Part shown: positions 1 to 8,504 of the stretch, piece by piece | How the letters are laid out: the number at the start of each line of letters is the position of its first letter | How positions within the stretch are numbered: position 1 is the first letter of the stretch | The notes under the pieces: model-generated | Told to the model about the DNA's origin: nothing | The model's database searches: none | The model's input: only the letters and a program-made list of their open reading frames with translations | Translations under genes and position numbers: made by a program | DNA from: Legionella jamestowniensis | GTDB lineage: Bacteria > Pseudomonadota > Gammaproteobacteria > Legionellales > Legionellaceae | DNA: 64,000 bases | Assembly: GCF_001467745.1 (NCBI RefSeq) | Contig: NZ_LNYG01000013.1 | Span: 289,751-353,750, forward strand | Reading direction: 5' to 3'

Positions 1-1
1 T

Positions 2-556
2 GAAAAGGCTATTCATAAGCTACATTTACTTACTCGTATTAATTACATTGAAAAAGGAAAATCCAAAAAATTTCGCGATATCGAAAAATTAGTTGCAGCC
101 TTTGGTGAATCTGGAGAAACCAAATTAGGCAGCCGCCAAGAGTTGGAATCACTACTCGAACGGTTATTAGCCAAAGATTTAAAGACCCTGGAATTCGTCA
201 ACCAAAAACTGGACATGACGCTTTCTTTCTCCCCTGAAAACCTCAGTAAGTTTTCTAAACTGCATGAATTGGTTTTCCAGCAATCCACCTTAAAGAAAGT
301 GCTTCGCGGATTAGAGTTTCAGTTTACGATACAGGGTAAGATTCGATACCTTAGCAGTCTTAAGCAAAATGAAGACAACCTAAGTCAAAAAGCCTGGGAA
401 CAAATTGCATTGTTAAAAGACAGTCTTAAGTCCGGCAGCCCTCTATTAAAGCAAACTGTCTCCTACAAAAAAATATGTTATGAAGACGGATTTTTTCATT
501 GTGCCTTGAAACCGGAAGCAGCTACTTCCTACCATATTTCCCCACGCGTGAGTTAA
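2..556 (+). CDS. Partial hypothetical protein (C-terminal part)
   Basis: The reading frame is open from the left edge, so the start lies outside the window; the internal TTG at 143 is not a convincing start because the open frame continues upstream of it. About 184 residues are visible. They are charged and mostly helical, with heptad-like Leu spacing (LLERLLAKDLKTLEFVNQKL) suggesting a coiled coil, and there is no membrane segment. No family is recognised. The tail (YHISPRVS) is not acidic. The next gene is convergent. Confidence 0.6.
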   Translation, partial: EKAIHKLHLLTRINYIEKGKSKKFRDIEKLVAAFGESGETKLGSRQELESLLERLLAKDLKTLEFVNQKLDMTLSFSPENLSKFSKLHELVFQQSTLKKVLRGLEFQFTIQGKIRYLSSLKQNEDNLSQKAWEQIALLKDSLKSGSPLLKQTVSYKKICYEDGFFHCALKPEAATSYHISPRVS

Positions 557-603
557 AGCTACTATTAGGCATTTTATAAGTGACAGCCAGACCACTCTGA
601 CTG

Positions 604-1047
604 TCACCTGCCACGCTTATAAAATGAACCTAATTGATTAATAACCGCGGCTTTCTTGGAAACCTCCAAAACATCCATCCAGGGCATATAGTTGTTACTT
701 GTATCTATATAAGAGACTGGTCTTTGTCCCATAAAAGTTTTTAATTCTTTTAATAAATTTGAGCCGATCCCTTTAAAACGATGAATAGGAGTTACACAGA
801 GATGATTAATAAATACTTCCGATTCAAAATCCGTGAATAAGACAATGCCAACAATGCTATTCTTTATTCTCGCAATAAAGGCATATTTATAATTTTCGGG
901 TTTTATAATGTAAGTGGCTAACTCGGTATTCGTTATTAAAATTCGATTAGCTTTAATAAAAGCAGCTGTTTCATTAAAATCTTTTGAGCAAAACAAAGAG
1001 TAACTAATTCTCGCTTTATAATCCAAATAAGTGTCATCAAAAAACAT
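604..1047 (-). CDS. GNAT family N-acetyltransferase
   Basis: 147 residues from the ATG at 1047; an upstream in-frame start at 1077 would add a Cys-rich, non-homologous extension, so the shorter form is preferred. The GNAT motif A signature HRFKGIGSNLLKEL sits near residues 89-102 and follows a strand VFINHLCVTP, the usual beta4-alpha3 acetyl-CoA pyrophosphate loop. The C-terminal strand/helix (FYKRG) fits the family. Substrate unknown. It stands alone, convergent with the partial gene at the left edge; a 7-bp inverted repeat (580-607) overlaps its stop codon. Confidence 0.75.
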   Translation of the reverse strand: MFFDDTYLDYKARISYSLFCSKDFNETAAFIKANRILITNTELATYIIKPENYKYAFIARIKNSIVGIVLFTDFESEVFINHLCVTPIHRFKGIGSNLLKELKTFMGQRPVSYIDTSNNYMPWMDVLEVSKKAAVINQLGSFYKRGR

Positions 1048-1213
1048 AACATAACAACATAACAACCCGAATGGCAACTATTTAATCATAAACCTCGTTA
1101 AATGTACAATCAGGTGATTAAGAATATCCGCATTATTCAAGTATTGAATCTTTATAAAGTGTATTACCATTTGTTTTTGCTTTGCAGGTAGAACGTTTAA
1201 CTCACCATTTAGC

Positions 1214-1242
1214 TTAAGCTTACGCTAAGCCTTTGGTATAAT
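1214..1242 (+). promoter_or_regulatory. Putative promoter of the mscS-like gene
   Basis: A perfect TATAAT lies at 1237-1242, with TTAAGC 17 bp upstream as a weak -35. The -35 region overlaps a small palindrome (AGCTTAAGCT, 1211-1220). The expected leader to the GTG at 1296 is about 47 nt. Confidence 0.45.
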
Positions 1243-1295
1243 CGGCAATTTTTATTATTTAAGTTTTCGCAAAACCCAGCAGGAGAAGCCATTCA

Positions 1296-2417
1296 GTGCA
1301 AGCGTATATTAAAGCGAATATGTGGATTTTATCTATTGTTGCTACCTTATTAACTACGGGTTTTTTTCATTTGGTCGTAACTCAGGCGCTTCGTCATTTA
1401 ACTAATAAAATAGGGCATACCAATTTAATCATAGCCCAGGCTTTCTTCGAAGCCTTGAAATTGCCACTAATTTTTTTAATTTGGTTAGTGGGTTTATCTT
1501 TTTCTTTTTCCTTGCTTTGTCTTCATTTTAAAAATTTATTGTTACTTTCCAGTTTTTCTGAAATCAGGAAGACAGGAATAATTTTCATGTTGTGCTGGAC
1601 TTTGGTTCGTTTTATTCGAGGCGTTGAAATACGATATATAGAGGCCTGCACAAAGCGTGACAAAGAAGTAGATAAAACACTCGTTCATGCTGCAGCACAA
1701 TTACTAACGATTGCTGTCTGCATCATTGGCATGTTACTCATCATGCAAATGATGAATATCCCAATAGGTGGTGTGCTAGCATTTGGTGGAATTGGTGGTG
1801 CTGCAGTAGCGCTTGCTGCTAAGGAACTTTTCGCAAATTTTTTTGGCAGCTTGGTAATCTATATGGACAGGCCTTTCAAAGTAGGTGATTGGATTCGTTC
1901 ACCTGATAAGAATATTGAAGGTACAGTAGAGTTTATTGGATGGCGTATGACTCGAATCAGAACCTTTGATAAAAGACCTTTATACGTACCCAATGGTGTA
2001 TTTTTGACAATTAGTGTAGAAAATCCCTCCCGCATGCTGCATCGTAGAATTAAAACAATAATAGGTGTTCGTTACCAAGATGCTGATAAAATTGATACCA
2101 TCACTGAAGAAATCCGACAAATGCTCATCAACCAGGAAGAAATCGATGCTTCTCAATTGTTAACCGTAAGCTTGGTTGAGTTTGGTCCCTCTTCCCTTAA
2201 TATTATGGTTTCCGCCTATTCAAATGTAACGAAATGGGCTGAATTTCAAAGCGTACAGCATCAAGTTTTAATGAAAATATTAACTATTATTTCAAGAAAT
2301 GGCGCGGAATGTGCATTTCCATCACAAACCGTTTATTTAGAAACTTTTCCTACAAATAATCACACACCTCAAAAGCAAATGAAGGCTTTTAATGATGTTT
2401 TATTGCAACCGGGTTAA
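1296..2417 (+). CDS. MscS family mechanosensitive channel
   Basis: 373 residues. The GTG at 1296 has an AGGAG ten bases upstream; an ATG at 1320 is the alternative start. It is predicted to be an inner-membrane channel that opens under hypo-osmotic stress. Hydrophobic helices occur near residues 10-30, 52-75, 93-108 and 135-152. The MscS pore helix and beta-domain entry are clear: GGVLAFGGIGGAAVALAAKE near 158-177, then FFGSLVIYMDRPFKVGDWI to residue 200. The C-terminal alpha/beta domain follows. It has more N-terminal membrane helices than three-helix E. coli MscS. Monocistronic. Confidence 0.9.
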   Translation: MQAYIKANMWILSIVATLLTTGFFHLVVTQALRHLTNKIGHTNLIIAQAFFEALKLPLIFLIWLVGLSFSFSLLCLHFKNLLLLSSFSEIRKTGIIFMLCWTLVRFIRGVEIRYIEACTKRDKEVDKTLVHAAAQLLTIAVCIIGMLLIMQMMNIPIGGVLAFGGIGGAAVALAAKELFANFFGSLVIYMDRPFKVGDWIRSPDKNIEGTVEFIGWRMTRIRTFDKRPLYVPNGVFLTISVENPSRMLHRRIKTIIGVRYQDADKIDTITEEIRQMLINQEEIDASQLLTVSLVEFGPSSLNIMVSAYSNVTKWAEFQSVQHQVLMKILTIISRNGAECAFPSQTVYLETFPTNNHTPQKQMKAFNDVLLQPG

Positions 2418-2507
2418 TTTTTTTATTAATAAAGACAATTACATCTTAATTACAATGCTTATGGATTTTTATGCTTAAGCCGCCTTAGAACAGTCGTCCA
2501 AGTTAAT

Positions 2508-2540
2508 GATAATATTCTGCTAATATTTATAAAGTAAAAT
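2508..2540 (+). promoter_or_regulatory. PmrA-box-like direct repeat and -10
   Basis: Two 9-mers with starts 11 bp apart, GATAATATT (2508-2516) and GCTAATATT (2519-2527), match the reported Legionella PmrA consensus (cTTAATATT, 2-bp gap, cTTAATATT) at 14 of 18 positions. A TAAAAT -10 follows after 7 bp (2535-2540). The same geometry recurs at 7.4, 9.7, 10.9 and 30.9 kb. Function is inferred from the pattern. Confidence 0.5.
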
Positions 2541-2574
2541 AGGCATCCTAAGTTATAAATTTAAGAAATTTCTA

Positions 2575-3867
2575 ATGACGCGCACTCAATTTACTCAAGT
2601 ACCACCCTATTATTTACCGCAATCACTCTTAAGCAATGAAGAACATGAGCATTATGAAAACGCTGTAGAGGACGTTAGAAAAGCAGAAAAAGCATATGAT
2701 AATCAATTAAACGTAGTTCAAAAACAGTTAAGAAAAATTGTTGAAAAGTTCACAGCGGACTTTTGGGACTTCGATGATCCACCCATCTTTCTTTTAAGTA
2801 GTTTCAGTAGTGATAGTGAACAACGGCATCCACTACGTCAACTTTGTAATCAACTTGTTTCCTCGTTATCCAATGAAGAAAGACTTGACCCACTGACGAT
2901 TATTCGACTATTTAATACCTGCATTGAAGCCTATACACAAAATATGCTGCCACCAGATTTTGATAGGAATTGGGATCTTAGGCTACAGTATGGAAGTATA
3001 GTGAACACAGCCAACAGCTTTGGTGAAACTCTTCGTAGTCATTTAAAACCCTTTATTGAGCAACTAGATACTATTTATAATGAAGAATTGTCACCTTATG
3101 AAAAGGAACTCGAAGAATATAAAAAAGTTGTCGAATCCATAAATCCTGAAAAAAGAATCAGTAAAAACTTGAAAACTATTTTTCACGATGCGTTAGTCTC
3201 CATTAAAACAGAAGCAGAGAACAAAGCCCAAAGAAACGATCAAGAATGTAATCAAGCACGTGGAATAAAAAGCTTATGCACTGAGCTCATAATCTGTCAC
3301 GAGAAAAGGAGGTTAAATATAGACTCTGTGGAACATTTTTTAAAAGATTATACGACGCTTGAAAATCTTCCTCCAAGAAGTTTTGCTGCCCGGTGTTTGG
3401 AAAGTATAAGGCAAATAGTTAAAGCTCACATTGAAAATCTAAATTTATGCTCCAAACCTGAGTTTATAGACTCCTTTTTATCTCAACAAAATCATTCTGG
3501 TGTTTCTAACTACCAACCTCATTATATAAGTTCACAAACACGAGCTGCTTATGAAAAAGTTTTTCAAGGAAAAGATTCGTTGGAATCAGCAAGAAATTTA
3601 TTGAACGATTATACGAAAGGTAATCATTTATTTTCAGGAGTAATACGTCTTCTGCATGGTCATGCAAATCGTCATTATGTTACTGAGATCGCTCAACTCG
3701 TGCGTAAAATTGATCATGGGGATATAAAGGATATCAAGGAATTAGTAGAGAAAATTAAGCAAATTGAAATAAAAAACCCCATCGGTTCATTAGCTCGCCG
3801 CTTAGCATTTATTGAAGAAAAAATTGAAGTCGAAGAGAATAACACGAGCCAACCTTCTCTTCATTAG
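2575..3867 (+). CDS. Effector candidate with shared C-terminal GHxNRH module
   Basis: 430 residues, no signal peptide or membrane segment, largely helical with a coiled coil near 25-65. Residues from about 330 to the end (DYTKGN..., GHANRHYVTEIAQLVRKI, GSLARRLAF) align by eye with the C-terminus of the LRR protein at 26025-28547. A mobile C-terminal domain is therefore shared by otherwise unrelated proteins. The tail EEKIEVEEN resembles the acidic E-block of Dot/Icm substrates. A PmrA-box-like promoter lies upstream and there is no obvious Shine-Dalgarno. Enzymatic function unknown. The C-terminal module may correspond to a named Legionella DUF, but this is recalled only weakly. Confidence 0.7.
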   Translation: MTRTQFTQVPPYYLPQSLLSNEEHEHYENAVEDVRKAEKAYDNQLNVVQKQLRKIVEKFTADFWDFDDPPIFLLSSFSSDSEQRHPLRQLCNQLVSSLSNEERLDPLTIIRLFNTCIEAYTQNMLPPDFDRNWDLRLQYGSIVNTANSFGETLRSHLKPFIEQLDTIYNEELSPYEKELEEYKKVVESINPEKRISKNLKTIFHDALVSIKTEAENKAQRNDQECNQARGIKSLCTELIICHEKRRLNIDSVEHFLKDYTTLENLPPRSFAARCLESIRQIVKAHIENLNLCSKPEFIDSFLSQQNHSGVSNYQPHYISSQTRAAYEKVFQGKDSLESARNLLNDYTKGNHLFSGVIRLLHGHANRHYVTEIAQLVRKIDHGDIKDIKELVEKIKQIEIKNPIGSLARRLAFIEEKIEVEENNTSQPSLH

Positions 3868-3923
3868 TGATGTAATAATCATCCGCAAATAATGGTTGGC
3901 CTGTTTTGTAGGAACTACTGGTT

Positions 3924-4547
3924 CTAATCGTAAAATTCAACCGAACCAGTTTCAAGGTGATACAATCCACCAATCATTGCTATTTGCTTCTTTTTTAATA
4001 AATTTCGCACAATTTCACTCTGCTGGGTGATTTGCTGCAGAGTATGCTTTATATTTTGACGTGAAACCTCATACAAGAACTCATTATTTTCGGCATTTTG
4101 ATCGGAATCTGGCATTTCGACGTGTTGAATAACTGGTCTTATTTTCTCCAATAGAGAAGTAAGATGCCCGAGACGAACATCTTCGCACGCCCCTTTAATA
4201 GCGCCGCATTGGGTATGCCCAATTACAGCTATTAATTTTACTCCGACAACATGACATGCAAACTCTATGCTTGCCAATATATCATCATTTAAAATATTTC
4301 CTGCAATTCGAATGCTAAAAATATCACCAAGCCCCTGATCAAAAATTAACTCAGCAGGTGTTCTGGAGTCCATGCAACTTAAGACTACCGCAAAAGGATA
4401 CTGTCCTTGAGATGTCTCGTTAACTTGCTGCAACAAATTACGATTGATCTTAAGATTATTAACAAAACGTTTATTTCCTTCCTTTAGTAATTCGATTGCT
4501 TGTGCTGGGGTAATAATTTGTTGTTGTTCTTTCGTCAATGTCCACAC
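3924..4547 (-). CDS. Beta-class carbonic anhydrase
   Basis: 207 residues, normal length for the family. It interconverts CO2 and bicarbonate. Zinc ligands and the catalytic dyad are visible: C58, D60 and R62 in SCMDSRTPAE, and H111 and C114 in GHTQCGAIKG. The gene starts 3 bp after the SulP transporter stop and is co-transcribed with it. That pairing is typical of bicarbonate uptake or interconversion units, so the transporter substrate is probably bicarbonate rather than sulfate. Cytoplasmic. Confidence 0.93.
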   Translation of the reverse strand: MWTLTKEQQQIITPAQAIELLKEGNKRFVNNLKINRNLLQQVNETSQGQYPFAVVLSCMDSRTPAELIFDQGLGDIFSIRIAGNILNDDILASIEFACHVVGVKLIAVIGHTQCGAIKGACEDVRLGHLTSLLEKIRPVIQHVEMPDSDQNAENNEFLYEVSRQNIKHTLQQITQQSEIVRNLLKKKQIAMIGGLYHLETGSVEFYD

Positions 4548-4550
4548 TGA

Positions 4551-6071
4551 TTACACTCCTATTAATTCCACATTGATATTTCGTGTTTTTGCACCTAAAA
4601 CAAAATGATGAATAACTTCCTTGACATCTGGATCGATGATTTTTGAACCAGAACCATCGATGACTACAGTAGCCCCCTTGGGAAGCTGTTTCAATTCATG
4701 GATAATACTTCCTTTATTTAAGAAAGAAACTTGTTCGGCCAAATGCAGGTAATATTTTGTATCTTTTTGGGTACGAATTTTAAAAAAATCATGAGAGTTT
4801 AGATAATGGTGTCGCAAGATGATAAAGAGAGCTAGGGCAAAGCCAATTGTAACGCCAAAGAGCAGATCGCGTATTATAATACCTACCACTGTCACCAGAA
4901 AGGGTAAAAATTGCTCCCAACCTAGACGATACATTTGTTTAAACACTTTCGGGGTTGCAAGTTTGTAGCCGATTATTGCAAGAATGCTAGCAAGGGAAGC
5001 AAGAGGGATTTTGTTTAATAAGGCCGGTATAGTAACAACGCTTAGCAGAAGAAAAAAGCCATGTAATATCGCTGATAATTTGGTTTTTGCACCAAAAGTT
5101 ATATTCGCAGTACTACGCACAATGACCTGGGTAATAGGTAGCCCACCCATCAAAGAAGATAAAATGTTTCCCAACCCTTGTGCTTTTAACTCACGATCGG
5201 TGGGGGTAACGCGTTTATGAGGATCAAGTTTATCGGTAGCTTCCACACATAACAAGGTCTCCAGACTAGCAATTAAAGCAATAACGATTGCCACTTTATA
5301 CACATCCCAATTAGTCCATTGGGAGAAATCGGGTAAAGTCACATGATTAAACCACTCTCCAGGTCCAGAGAATTGAGGTAATCGAACAAGCTCAGAAGGT
5401 TCGAGCACAAAAGGGAGTATTTTATAACCATACAATGTACTAAATAAAATACCAATAATGACTACCACTAGAGGTGCCTGAATGATTTCAAAAATTTTAT
5501 ATCTTTTCATTAGCACCTTTTCCCAGAGAATCATAAGGAATAAAGATACTACACTGATTAAAATCACACCTGGATTAATAGACTCTACGGTATCCTTAAG
5601 ACGAGTGATATCGAATTCACCATCAGGCTCCATCAAAAGGCTTGAAGTCACATCATGACCTAGTAAATGAGGTATTTGTTTTAAAATGATAATAATACCT
5701 ATACCTGAGAGCATCCCCTTAATGACTGATGAAGGGAAATAGTAAGCAATAATCCCTCCCCTTAGATAACCGGCAAATAATTGAAGAACACCTGCAATAA
5801 CACCGGCCAGTAAAAAAGCTTCCCAGCTACCTAACAATTCAAGAGAGCTTACCACAATGGCAACCAACCCAGCAGCTGGACCACTTACACCCAGTGCTGA
5901 GCCACTTACGAGACCGACAACAATTCCCCCAATAACCCCTGCAATAACTCCTGAAAATAAGGGTGCATTGGAGGCCAGGGCTATCCCCAAACATAATGGC
6001 AATGCAACTAAAAAAACCACCAGGGAAGCAAACAAATCGTTTTTGAAATGAGCAAATACATCATGTTTCAT
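4551..6071 (-). CDS. SulP family anion (probably bicarbonate) transporter
   Basis: 506 residues from the ATG at 6071, which has AGGAAGG six bases upstream; the longer frame from 6110 lacks this. Ten or more membrane helices are visible, with the SulP signature near the start (FASLVVFLVALPLCLGIALA) and a VSGPAAGLVAIV segment. The last ~65 residues form a short STAS domain (GATVVIDGSGSKIIDPDV). It lies directly upstream of a beta carbonic anhydrase with a 3-bp gap, which suggests bicarbonate transport. Inner membrane. Confidence 0.92.
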   Translation of the reverse strand: MKHDVFAHFKNDLFASLVVFLVALPLCLGIALASNAPLFSGVIAGVIGGIVVGLVSGSALGVSGPAAGLVAIVVSSLELLGSWEAFLLAGVIAGVLQLFAGYLRGGIIAYYFPSSVIKGMLSGIGIIIILKQIPHLLGHDVTSSLLMEPDGEFDITRLKDTVESINPGVILISVVSLFLMILWEKVLMKRYKIFEIIQAPLVVVIIGILFSTLYGYKILPFVLEPSELVRLPQFSGPGEWFNHVTLPDFSQWTNWDVYKVAIVIALIASLETLLCVEATDKLDPHKRVTPTDRELKAQGLGNILSSLMGGLPITQVIVRSTANITFGAKTKLSAILHGFFLLLSVVTIPALLNKIPLASLASILAIIGYKLATPKVFKQMYRLGWEQFLPFLVTVVGIIIRDLLFGVTIGFALALFIILRHHYLNSHDFFKIRTQKDTKYYLHLAEQVSFLNKGSIIHELKQLPKGATVVIDGSGSKIIDPDVKEVIHHFVLGAKTRNINVELIGV

Positions 6072-6371
6072 AGAATTCCTTCCTAGGAACATGTTAAAAG
6101 ACAAAAGCATAACATAATCGGAAAGGATTGTTTAAACCCTGGGAATCAAATTAGCTTATACGGACAGTTTTTCTTTTTAAAGAAAAAATAATGGTTTAAA
6201 TTCAACCTGTAACTACCTTACTCACTTTTATAAAGCATGATACACACGCCAACGAATAGTAAAAGGACATTTCTCATAAGCTGTCTATTGTAACTAAACC
6301 TTTTTAGAAATATCTTTATTACCTCAATAGCTATACTTAATCATATTGGCGAACAAACAGCAGCAAGACCA

Positions 6372-7223
6372 ATGGATGAAAATGTTTTAGAAAATTTTTT
6401 GAGACAATCCCACCTTACCAATGACTTATGTGAACCTTTGTTATTGAAGTATGGCGTGACTTTTTTCAAGTACATGGAAATTCACGGGAATGGGGATTTC
6501 ATATGCTTAATGAATAATCTTGATTATTACGACTACTCAGCTACCCAGTTGCAAAAAAATGAGCTCTTACTTTCTTCACCCCTATGGGTGATAAAACAAT
6601 ATCCCCAAAGTGGCAACTACTTATCTTATCTTGGCGAACCCAATGAATTTAATGTTTTAGAGAATTTTCGTAAACAATTTGTTTTTGGCAATTTTTTTAC
6701 AATTATTGACAAGGAAGTAACCAGGCAAGGGGTTGTAATTAAAATTTTTACTTATGGAGCAAATATCAATAATACAAAGATTAATCAATATTACTTAAGA
6801 GATCTTAAATTATTTCAGGAATTTAGCCATTATTTCCATAAACGAATGTTACCTTTGTTAAGTACAATGGATAAGGCTTCACCAGGTCAGCGTGTAAGAG
6901 CTTACATTAATAAAGAGGTATGTAATTTTGACTTTGACAAAGCTACACTCGAGACAATAAACGTCAAAGATAAAATTATAAAGATTAAACAAAATGTAAA
7001 GGATTTAAATTTAACACCGCGAGAGCTGCAGATTATCGCTGAATATATGAAAGGATTAAATCATAGAGAAACTGCAGGCAAATTATTTATCTCTAAAAAA
7101 ACAGTTGAGAGACATTTTGAGAATATTAGAGCTAAGTTAAGTTGTAGTACTAAAGATGAAATTGTATGTAAACTGCTGGAAAAGGGATTTTTTTATATAG
7201 AAGAGTTTTATAACCCCCTTTAA
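6372..7223 (+). CDS. LuxR-type HTH transcriptional regulator
   Basis: 283 residues. The C-terminal 65 residues are a GerE/LuxR helix-turn-helix: LTPRELQIIAEYMKG, then GKLFISKKTVERHFENIRAK. The N-terminal ~200 residues match no autoinducer-binding or receiver domain that I recognise; this design (long unassigned N-terminus plus LuxR HTH) is frequent in Legionella and recurs at 42641-43471. Divergent from sulP across about 300 bp that holds only AT-rich sequence, including a TTTTTCTTT/AAAGAAAAA repeat near 6169-6187. Its position beside the effector island may be coincidental. Confidence 0.85.
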   Translation: MDENVLENFLRQSHLTNDLCEPLLLKYGVTFFKYMEIHGNGDFICLMNNLDYYDYSATQLQKNELLLSSPLWVIKQYPQSGNYLSYLGEPNEFNVLENFRKQFVFGNFFTIIDKEVTRQGVVIKIFTYGANINNTKINQYYLRDLKLFQEFSHYFHKRMLPLLSTMDKASPGQRVRAYINKEVCNFDFDKATLETINVKDKIIKIKQNVKDLNLTPRELQIIAEYMKGLNHRETAGKLFISKKTVERHFENIRAKLSCSTKDEIVCKLLEKGFFYIEEFYNPL

Positions 7224-7343
7224 TCTCATAGTTATTTCAATATTTAATCCCGCTAAAAAACGGTCATTCAAATAAATGCTAGTCGAGAGTACAGTGAGCC
7301 AATATAAGCGCAGTCACTCGTAACTAATTTCTTATCCCCCAAA

Positions 7344-7361
7344 TTGGGTAGGTCTACCCAA
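7344..7361. promoter_or_regulatory. 18-bp palindromic operator candidate (copy 1)
   Basis: TTGGGTAG-GT-CTACCCAA, a perfect 8-2-8 palindrome. The same arms occur upstream of the Ulp1-like gene at 10830-10847, with the same distance to the downstream promoter elements. It is centred about 54 bp upstream of the inferred start site if TACAAT (7395-7400) is the -10. A TATAAT also lies 8 bp downstream of the palindrome (7370-7375). Confidence 0.6.
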
Positions 7362-7367
7362 ACACTA

Positions 7368-7400
7368 TTTATAATTAATTTAATAATCACTAAGTACAAT
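7368..7400 (+). promoter_or_regulatory. PmrA-box-like repeat and -10 of the F-box gene
   Basis: TTTATAATT (7368-7376) and TTTAATAAT (7379-7387) have starts 11 bp apart and match the PmrA consensus at 13 of 18 positions. TACAAT (7395-7400) follows after 7 bp. The whole block is nearly identical to 10854-10886. Confidence 0.5.
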
Positions 7401-7444
7401 TAAATCTCAACAATGTTTTTTTTGATTATTTTAGGAGTCGGTGT

Positions 7445-8416
7445 ATGAAAACTCATCATGATATTGAGCATACATTGCATGAAGATAAATTTGAGTTCTT
7501 TGATGAGTTACCTCTGGAGATACAACATGAAACAGCAAAGAATTTATCATCCCAAGATCTGCTAAATCTTTCTTTGATATCCAGGGGACACTGGGCATTC
7601 TTTAAACATGAAATTGCTGTTCGCAAACTATTACACCATGTTGTGCATGGCGAATATGAAGCCGTGCAATCGATACTAAGAAACGATATCCATTTAATTT
7701 TTAAAAGAAGCAAAGTGACTGATTGCTCTGGACGAGTTTTTGAGATGGTTAGTGCTTTTGAATATGCACTTTGGGCTTTAGATAAACACATGTGGGATGC
7801 AATGCTTGATTGCCTACCTCAAAACGAAGAAACCTATACCATACTAGAACTCTTAAATAAACAATATAACAAGGTAAACGAGGAGGGAGTCACTTACAAC
7901 CTTAATGGAAAAAATACCACTGAAAAACATTTTGATTTTAAAAATACCATTATTAAAGAACTGCGAAGGCAAGTAAACCTAGCATCCTTGTACCGCTGGG
8001 GTCTAAATTTAGGCACCATTGAAAGGCAATGGATTGAAGATGTGGGTAGTGCACAAAAGCTTTTTCCTATGCATGTAGTCTATGAATACTGCTCTAATGA
8101 GCCCTTTTGTCCAGTGCCAAATTTTACCTTAAGGCCACCCTCATCAACACAATTTTATAATTGGATACCGGATAAAAAGGAAAACTGGTTCGGGTCAACC
8201 TCTAAATTAGGCCTTGATTTTTCTGTACTTAAAGGCGTGCTCACGGAAGGCAGAGCAGCAATAGTACCGTTTATTACACCCAACCTAGTTATGCAGGATT
8301 TAGCCGCCATGATGGCATTACATGAAATAAGAACAATGGACTTTATCCATCTAAAACTGCAACTTGAAACACAGTTAATTGCAAATAACCCCAAATTTTT
8401 AAAGTCGCTTGATTAG
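7445..8416 (+). CDS. F-box protein with ankyrin-like region, effector candidate
   Basis: 323 residues; ATG with TTTAGGAGTCGGTGT upstream. An F-box fits residues ~18-55 (FFDELPLEIQHETAKNLSSQ, then DLLNLSLISRGHW), the module that binds Skp1 of host SCF ubiquitin ligases. Residues ~60-125 (LLHHVVHGEYEAVQSILR..., SAFEYALWALDKHMWDAM) resemble divergent ankyrin-type helices used in Legionella F-box effectors. The rest is unassigned. No signal peptide. By family logic it would recruit host or bacterial targets for ubiquitination, but the target is unknown. Shares its promoter architecture with the Ulp1-like protease gene 3.5 kb downstream. Confidence 0.75.
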   Translation: MKTHHDIEHTLHEDKFEFFDELPLEIQHETAKNLSSQDLLNLSLISRGHWAFFKHEIAVRKLLHHVVHGEYEAVQSILRNDIHLIFKRSKVTDCSGRVFEMVSAFEYALWALDKHMWDAMLDCLPQNEETYTILELLNKQYNKVNEEGVTYNLNGKNTTEKHFDFKNTIIKELRRQVNLASLYRWGLNLGTIERQWIEDVGSAQKLFPMHVVYEYCSNEPFCPVPNFTLRPPSSTQFYNWIPDKKENWFGSTSKLGLDFSVLKGVLTEGRAAIVPFITPNLVMQDLAAMMALHEIRTMDFIHLKLQLETQLIANNPKFLKSLD

Positions 8417-8449
8417 TAGGTGATATAAAGCCGAGTAGTATAGGCCATC

Positions 8450-8482
8450 GTCAATGTGGGTTTAATTTTATTTAACTATACT
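8450..8482 (+). promoter_or_regulatory. Weak PmrA-box-like promoter
   Basis: GTCAATGTG (8450-8458) and TTTAATTTT (8461-8469) match the consensus at 12 of 18 positions, with TATACT (8477-8482) 7 bp downstream. This is the weakest of the island's promoters, and only the second half-site is convincing. Confidence 0.3.
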
Positions 8483-8504
8483 TTATTTATATTAGGAGAT
8501 TACG

